This document shows positions 59,091-64,000 of a stretch of DNA of 64,000 nt, one piece after another. Origin of the DNA: Strobilurus pachycystidiatus (lineage: Eukaryota; Basidiomycota; Agaricomycetes; Agaricales; Physalacriaceae); contig JAHLMK010000007.1 in assembly GCA_019915135.1 (NCBI GenBank), positions 124,001-188,000 on the forward strand, given 5' to 3'. A model generated the notes under the pieces. The model was not told the DNA's origin, searched no databases, and saw nothing but the letters and a program-made list of their open reading frames with translations. The position numbers and the translations under genes are program-made. Each line of letters begins with the position of its first letter. Within the stretch, counting starts at the first letter, position 1.

Positions 59091-60577
59091 AAAGCAAACA
59101 GACAGACGGCGGGGTGGGCGGAGAACACGCCTATCGAGCTCGGGTCGCGTTTGGGTGAGTGGTGTGGAGTGATGCCACTGATCAGTGATGGTGGTGGGAA
59201 GTAAGAGTGGTCATCAGATCACGAGCTAGGCCTACATTCTCGTAGGCAATTCAGTGCTGAAAGTAGTGACATGGGTGCATTTTTATTCGTGTAACGTACT
59301 TCAAAACCACTTTGAAGAGGATATCGTACGCCAGTGTCGCTCAGCTATTGGCTCAGGGCCACAAGTAGACCGCAAGTGATCCGAGTGATGCTCGGGATCA
59401 CCGGCCACCTCGCGTGGCCTGATGATCCAACACCTCTTGCGCTCAGCTGAGTCGCTCAACGAGCGGGTAGTCATACCGCGACACAAATATATCAATGCAG
59501 ACAACGTCGGTCTGTATGTCCAGATCTGACAGTAGCGTGAGACCTTATCTTCGCGTGTGGTCCCAAGCGTCAAGTTTTAAACTCCTTCGTGAGCTCTCAT
59601 CACTTAAAAAAGTCTCTCCAATGCGCTCATCCAAGAGTCAATGCGCGGATGTCCGGACAGATCAGCTGCTCCAAATAAGACCAATTCTTTGATTTCTCTA
59701 TTTTGGGATGGCGGCCAATTGCAGTGTGAGTCTGAGGCTGCCAGGGCCCGAAGCATCGCGCTCCGTCGCGTTGAGAACTTGGGACTCACGTGCGAGTCAT
59801 GGAGGCTTATGATGACTATCATCACAGAGCGGCTGAGAGCCTACATTAAACGGATCTCCGTTCAGCTGAAGGTCGCAGCTAGTACTTACAGCAAAGGGTC
59901 ATAAACAGTGGATAGCAAGCAGGTCCTACGAACTTACTGACGAGGAGCTGCAAGGCCACAGGAACTTTGACGACGGCCCGGCTCGTTGCGCTGGGCGTCA
60001 CTAGAACAGTACAAGAGTCGTAGCGTGTGTTGATTTCCCTAGTCACCACACCCAGGAAGTCGACTACATAGGGTCTGTGCCTGACGACTGTTTGAGTTTA
60101 AAAGTAAAAAGACGGTGAGTGCCGGGTGACCCTTGGGGATGGCCCGTGGGGTATGTACCACCTGGAGACAGGTTCGTCACGGGCACAGCCCGGCCCGCTG
60201 TTGTTTATATTCTTTTTGATCAAAGACTATCAGGTGAACTGTAGTCTATCATGCCACAAGTGGCCCGCGCCGTTCACCAGCATCTGTCCCGCTCTGAGAG
60301 GTGTTCTCTCTCGTAATTATGGACTTGCTTCTGCTGCGGTCGTGCCTGTTTCTTAATTTTTTTGGCGAGTGACTTCAATACGATATCAAATTGTGATTAT
60401 TCTCAACAGGCGATGTCCCAATGTTGTTGCCCATATGATCTCGTCGTGAAGCTGTAGGGTTTTTGACCGCGGGTCCCGTCCCGTCGTCGTCGACAATCCT
60501 GCCGGTCAGTTAATCCGAGCTGCTATTTAGCCGTCGCGTCGTTCTACGGAGAGCCTCAGTTTCCTTCCATCTCCATC

Positions 60578-62691
60578 ATGCTTCTCTCGTCGTTCGTATC
60601 CCTTGCCGTTGCTTTCTCTCTTCTCCCATCTGCTTTGGGGGCGGGCTACATTGGAACGCCTTTCGGCCAGGCCACTGGCACGACAGGTTTGTTCTTCGTC
60701 TGACGATGGTTCATATCTGACATCCTTTGGCAGGCGGTGGTAGTGCCACAGCGGCCACGCCTACCTCCCTCGCGCAGCTGACAACGTGGCTCAGCGACAG
60801 CACGGCGCGTACCATTGTCCTGACCTCGATATTCGACTACACGTCGAACGAAGGCACCACGACTGGCACGATCTGCAAACCATGGACCTGTACTCCTAAT
60901 CCGCAATATGCCATTGATCAGAACTCTTGTACGTGTCCTCCGCCCGTCTCTCTTATATGCGTACTGATCAATATGTGCGTCTGCCAGGGTGCGAGAACGA
61001 CCAGCCCAGCGCAGCGACTGCCACGGCCACCTACTACACCGCCGGCCTTACCCCGCTGACCGTTGGTAGCAACAAGACACTCCTTGGTAAGGGCAGTAGT
61101 GCCGGAATGTAAGTATACTCTGCCATTTTTCACAGGAATACTCTGATTTCTTGCCACCTAGCAAGGGGAAGGGCTTGAAGATCACCGGCCAGAGCAACGT
61201 CATCATCCAAAACATCAAAATTAGTGAGGAGACTGTCTTGTTCCGCCGATATCTCTTACCAGAACTCGCTTACAGCCGATATCAACGAGCAATACGTCTG
61301 GGTATGCTTGTCATGGTTTTGGCCGACATGTATCTGACAGACCCCGCAGGGTGGAGATGCTCTCCAAATCGACGGAGGAAGCTACATCTGGGTATGTCAT
61401 TGAGTCTTTCTTTGCGCCTGCCGTCGAGACATATGCTAAATATGCTTACGCAGGTCGACCACAACTACGTACGAGCTCCTGTGTGTCGATACTGTTGACG
61501 ATGTTTCCTAACCTCCTTTGGAAATCGCAGTTCCAGAACGTCGGAAGGCAGTTTGTCGTGACCGTACGGCAATAACCTCCTCAACATCTGAGATTCACTG
61601 ACTTCGTTTTCAGGGCTACGGCGCTGTCACAAAAACTACTTTCTCGTACAATGTCTTCAACGTCAGCTTCCTTGATAAATATCTGATTCTCAATTTAACC
61701 ATCGTGTCAAACAGGGGGACAGCACCCACTCTGCTACCTGCAACAGTGCGAAGCCACCACTCCACCATGCATGATTAATCGCTGACACAAATCTCAGGCT
61801 GCCACTACTGGACCGCGTACTTCACTGGCTCCGGTGACGTCCTCACGTTCGCCCTTAACTAGTACGTCCAGCCCCACTCTAGTGAACGTTTCTGACTTTG
61901 GAATCAGTCTGTACATGACATCTGGACGTGGTCCCAAGGTACCTTTCTATTGCTCTTCCGTGCTTCGGGTTCTAATTGATTTGGTCTTGTAGCTTGGAGT
62001 AAGTTATCCCGATGAAACAACGCTTGATGCTTGATAAGTCCTGACTTGTCCATGTGTAGGGAACCAGCGGATATTACCAGAACGTCCATATCTACAACAA
62101 CGTGAGTCCCATCTTTCCTAGCTTCGTACGAGCAATTAACGGACCTTTTAGTACTGGGGTACGACATCCCTTTCGTTAATGTTCTGACTCTGAGACGTCA
62201 CATTCAGTTAACACTCTCGGTCACGCGCTTGACTCTGGTACCGGAGCGAAGGCTCTGGTTGAGGGTAACTACTTCAACACCGTATGCTTTACCATCCCAA
62301 TGTCACCCAGCCACGTATCTGACGGCGCTCAAAGGTCACCACTCCCGTTCTCGCCGACAGCGGCGAATTCTACTTCCCTCAGACATCTACTGAAGCGTCA
62401 GCTTGTTCTTCGTACCTCGGACGCGCCTGCGTTGTTAACACCTTGTGTGTACCCTCTCTTGTTATCTTTCTCGTGCTAGTTCTGATACATACAGGCTCTC
62501 CTCCGGGACCGTTACCGGATCTGCTGCCAACGCACTCAACGGATTTACGAACGTACGCGTGGTCATCCAAGCTATCCTCATACGAGGTACTGATTTCTTT
62601 GCAGTCCATCTCCGAGGGCACGTCTGTCCTCTCTGCCAGTTCTGCTGCCGCAGCCGTGCAGGCCAGTGCCGGCGTTGGCATCATCAACTAA
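60578..62691 (+). CDS. Secreted pectin lyase, polysaccharide lyase family 1
   Basis: Nineteen short exons give 386 residues: 60578-60686, 60734-60928, 60988-61108, 61162-61223, 61276-61301, 61350-61391, 61454-61468, 61531-61563, 61614-61661, 61715-61745, 61798-61861, 61908-61938, 61993-61998, 62060-62101, 62152-62158, 62208-62281, 62335-62444, 62495-62552 and 62605-62691. Signal peptide MLLSSFVSLAVAFSLLPSALG is followed by AGYIGTPFG. The parallel beta-helix core has NVIIQNIKI, WGGDALQIDGG, VDHNY plus FQNVGRQFVVT, FTGSGDVLTF, SGRGPKLG (likely catalytic Arg) and NTLGHALDSGTGAKALVEGNYF. It cleaves methyl-esterified pectin by beta-elimination outside the cell. Three micro-exons (15, 6 and 7 nt) are needed. 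Pectin lyase is preferred over pectate lyase from the motif set, from memory. Confidence 0.85.
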
Positions 62692-63436
62692 GCTTGCGGT
62701 CCTTTCAATCATTCAATTGTACTTCATTGGCGCCCGCCCGACGTGTGTCTTGCCTAGTCTAGCTTGTATACCCACGCTACCTAGTACCTATCCATTCCGC
62801 GTAAGAAACAAAATTGCATCAACAATTAACATGTTTGCTGTGTCTTGGCGTTTGAAGTTCTGATGATCACAGGATGATCTAGTCATCGCTGATTCTTAGT
62901 TCTATGCGAAGGCAAGGATTCTCGATACTGCGGAGCTTCTTGTCCGACTCCCAGATTACCTACAGAAAAGATTCCGCACAGAAGGTGATACAACAAGCGG
63001 TCCACGCAGGAAACGAACGTTGTCATCTCGAAGACGGGAGAGGCCCGGGGAGGCGAGAGCGGTATATATGATTGCCATAAGCTACGGGAACATGAAGTCA
63101 AAGCGATGGTGATCGAACGCAACGATACCACGCTTGCTCCCTGACCCCCAGAATAGTCACTACAGTCCGAGTCAGTGGTGACCAGTGTACACGAGCGCCG
63201 CGGAACACTGGACAGTCCAATAGCTCACACTAGTCTCGACGACGACTCAGAAGTGTTATAGCGTTTTAGACTGACCCAAAAAAGCCCATCACTCCTGCGC
63301 AGATGTCAATCTATTTTACACAAACATACTACGCATGCGAAGACGAACGTATACACACACATACAACAAGAGCACAAAAAGTACACACAACGAAGAAATG
63401 ATACACACAGCAAACGAGAAAGCAGAACGTCCGAAT
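62692..63436. other. Spacer between convergent pectin lyase and phosphatase genes
   Basis: 3' untranslated regions of both genes are expected here. No further gene is seen; CA-rich sequence at 63,345-63,400. Confidence 0.4.
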
Positions 63437-64000
63437 CTAATGCAAGTACTTCTCATTGAGCTTGTGCACCTCCTTGGCGAGGAACGGCCACGTAACCGCG
63501 CCCGCCAGCTCTTCCCTCAGCCTCTCCTCCTCCTCTCCATCTCCTTCTTCTTCGCTCTGCACCCGCTCCCTCGCCAACCTCACCTCCCACCCACAAAGAT
63601 TATACAACAACCTCATGTTCGGCTGGATCAATACACTCAGCCTCCGACTGCGAACGATCAAGTACGCCTCCACCAGGGATATCCTCAGATGTTGCATCAC
63701 ATACGCGATCACCACCGTCGCCGACCGTGACACGCCCACCCGGCAGTGCACTAGAACCTTTCCGCCCTCCCGCCGCGCTTCGTCGATCCACTGGCTGATG
63801 GGCGCGAGCTGCGGCTCAAGCGTATCGATCCCATCGTCACAGACGCCTTGAATGTCCAACACCTTGATGCGTCCTGCGCGTTCTTCGATCCACAGTGAGC
63901 CGCGCTTGACGCTCGACGGAGAGGAGATGTAATGCGTCGTCAAACCCGCGTTGGGGTTACTGGGATTCGCGTGGCATGTAGCGTTGGGAGGAGGAACCAG
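63437..64000 (-). CDS. Dual-specificity protein phosphatase, Pps1-like (3' part)
   Basis: The frame enters from the right edge (last visible upstream residues LVPPPNATCH) and ends at 63437, giving 187 residues without a start. It contains RIKVLDIQGVCDDG and PQLAPISQWIDEA, then the active-site loop HCRVGVSRSA with catalytic Cys and Arg, the helix IAYVMQHL, the segment YLIVRSRRLSVLIQ, and an acidic Glu-rich stretch before TWPFLAKEVHKLNEKYLH. The loop and the motif after it match the Pps1 group of fungal dual-specificity phosphatases (cell-cycle roles in yeast). The rest of the gene lies outside the window. Confidence 0.85.
   Translation of the reverse strand: MVPPPNATCHANPSNPNAGLTTHYISSPSSVKRGSLWIEERAGRIKVLDIQGVCDDGIDTLEPQLAPISQWIDEARREGGKVLVHCRVGVSRSATVVIAYVMQHLRISLVEAYLIVRSRRLSVLIQPNMRLLYNLCGWEVRLARERVQSEEEGDGEEEERLREELAGAVTWPFLAKEVHKLNEKYLH

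Larger units (their letters stand above)
57865..60577. other. 2.7-kb spacer with repeats
   Basis: Apart from the repeats listed separately there is no supported gene. An open frame covering 58,970-59,202 (containing EEITEYAYRALNEENEEN) spans the second repeat copy. The right end must contain the pectin lyase promoter; CTATTTAG at about 60,522 is a weak TATA candidate. Confidence 0.35.

Noticed and set aside
1..64000. CRISPR arrays, bacterial operons or rRNA genes
   Set aside because: The window is spliced eukaryotic DNA; no regularly spaced short repeats or rRNA-like sequence were seen.

Overview
This is nuclear DNA of a filamentous basidiomycete, most likely an Agaricomycete wood- or litter-associated mushroom. 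The evidence is genes broken by many 45-75 nt GT-AG introns, a DUF6535-type membrane protein, a basidiomycete-style F-box gene, a multi-exon P450 and an intron-rich family-1 pectin lyase. The species cannot be named from the window.

Positions 1-29,115 plus 41,134-43,424 hold the main feature: ten paralogues of one kinase-like family, here called A (1182-3641 +), B (3655-5780 -), C (6831-9096 -), D (9557-11676 +), E (14202-16650 +), F (16663-18801 -), G (20805-22924 +), H (23077-25271 -), I (25627-27742 -) and J (41134-43424 -). Each has an N-terminal domain of about 290 residues, a separate exon coding for a conserved middle module (core pattern D-x-T-V-I ... G-I-R-H-R ... Q-T-L-x-L-S), a basic linker, and a short kinase-like domain that ends about 45-70 residues after a DFD motif. 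Intron positions and phases (0, 0, 2) are shared. B, C, D, F, G, H, I and J keep the kinase signature H-[RG]-D-[IL]-R-x-W-N. A and E are a distinct subclass: the kinase active site is rewritten (D to N, N to D, DFD to NWE), and only they carry an Asp-x37-Glu-x-Lys pattern in the N-terminal domain. A faces B, and E faces F, tail to tail with stops 12-13 bp apart. G and H are separated by the decayed tail of a third A/E-type gene. B, F, G, H and I share short upstream boxes.

Decayed copies of an unrelated gene, called R here (mitochondrial-type N terminus), lie between array members at 12.0, 19.7-20.7 and 28.1-29.1 kb, with fragments near 38.1 kb. The array therefore grew by segmental duplication of kinase genes plus R.

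From 29.1 to 33.1 kb is a repeat region with a solo LTR and a young 1.45 kb element with two apparently identical 173 bp LTRs and no recognisable enzyme. It is followed by the DUF6535-type gene, a stretch of TGCGTG-rich minisatellites, an F-box gene, and paralogue J, which has two frameshifts. A phosphotransferase (APH-type) gene, 6 kb of apparently gene-free DNA, a cytochrome P450 and a 2-oxoglutarate/Fe(II) oxygenase in tandem, a tandem duplication, a secreted pectin lyase with exons of 6, 7 and 15 nt, and the 3' part of a dual-specificity phosphatase gene complete the window.

All gene models were built by reading splice sites and reading frames by eye. No database search was run, so family names rest on motifs I could read.
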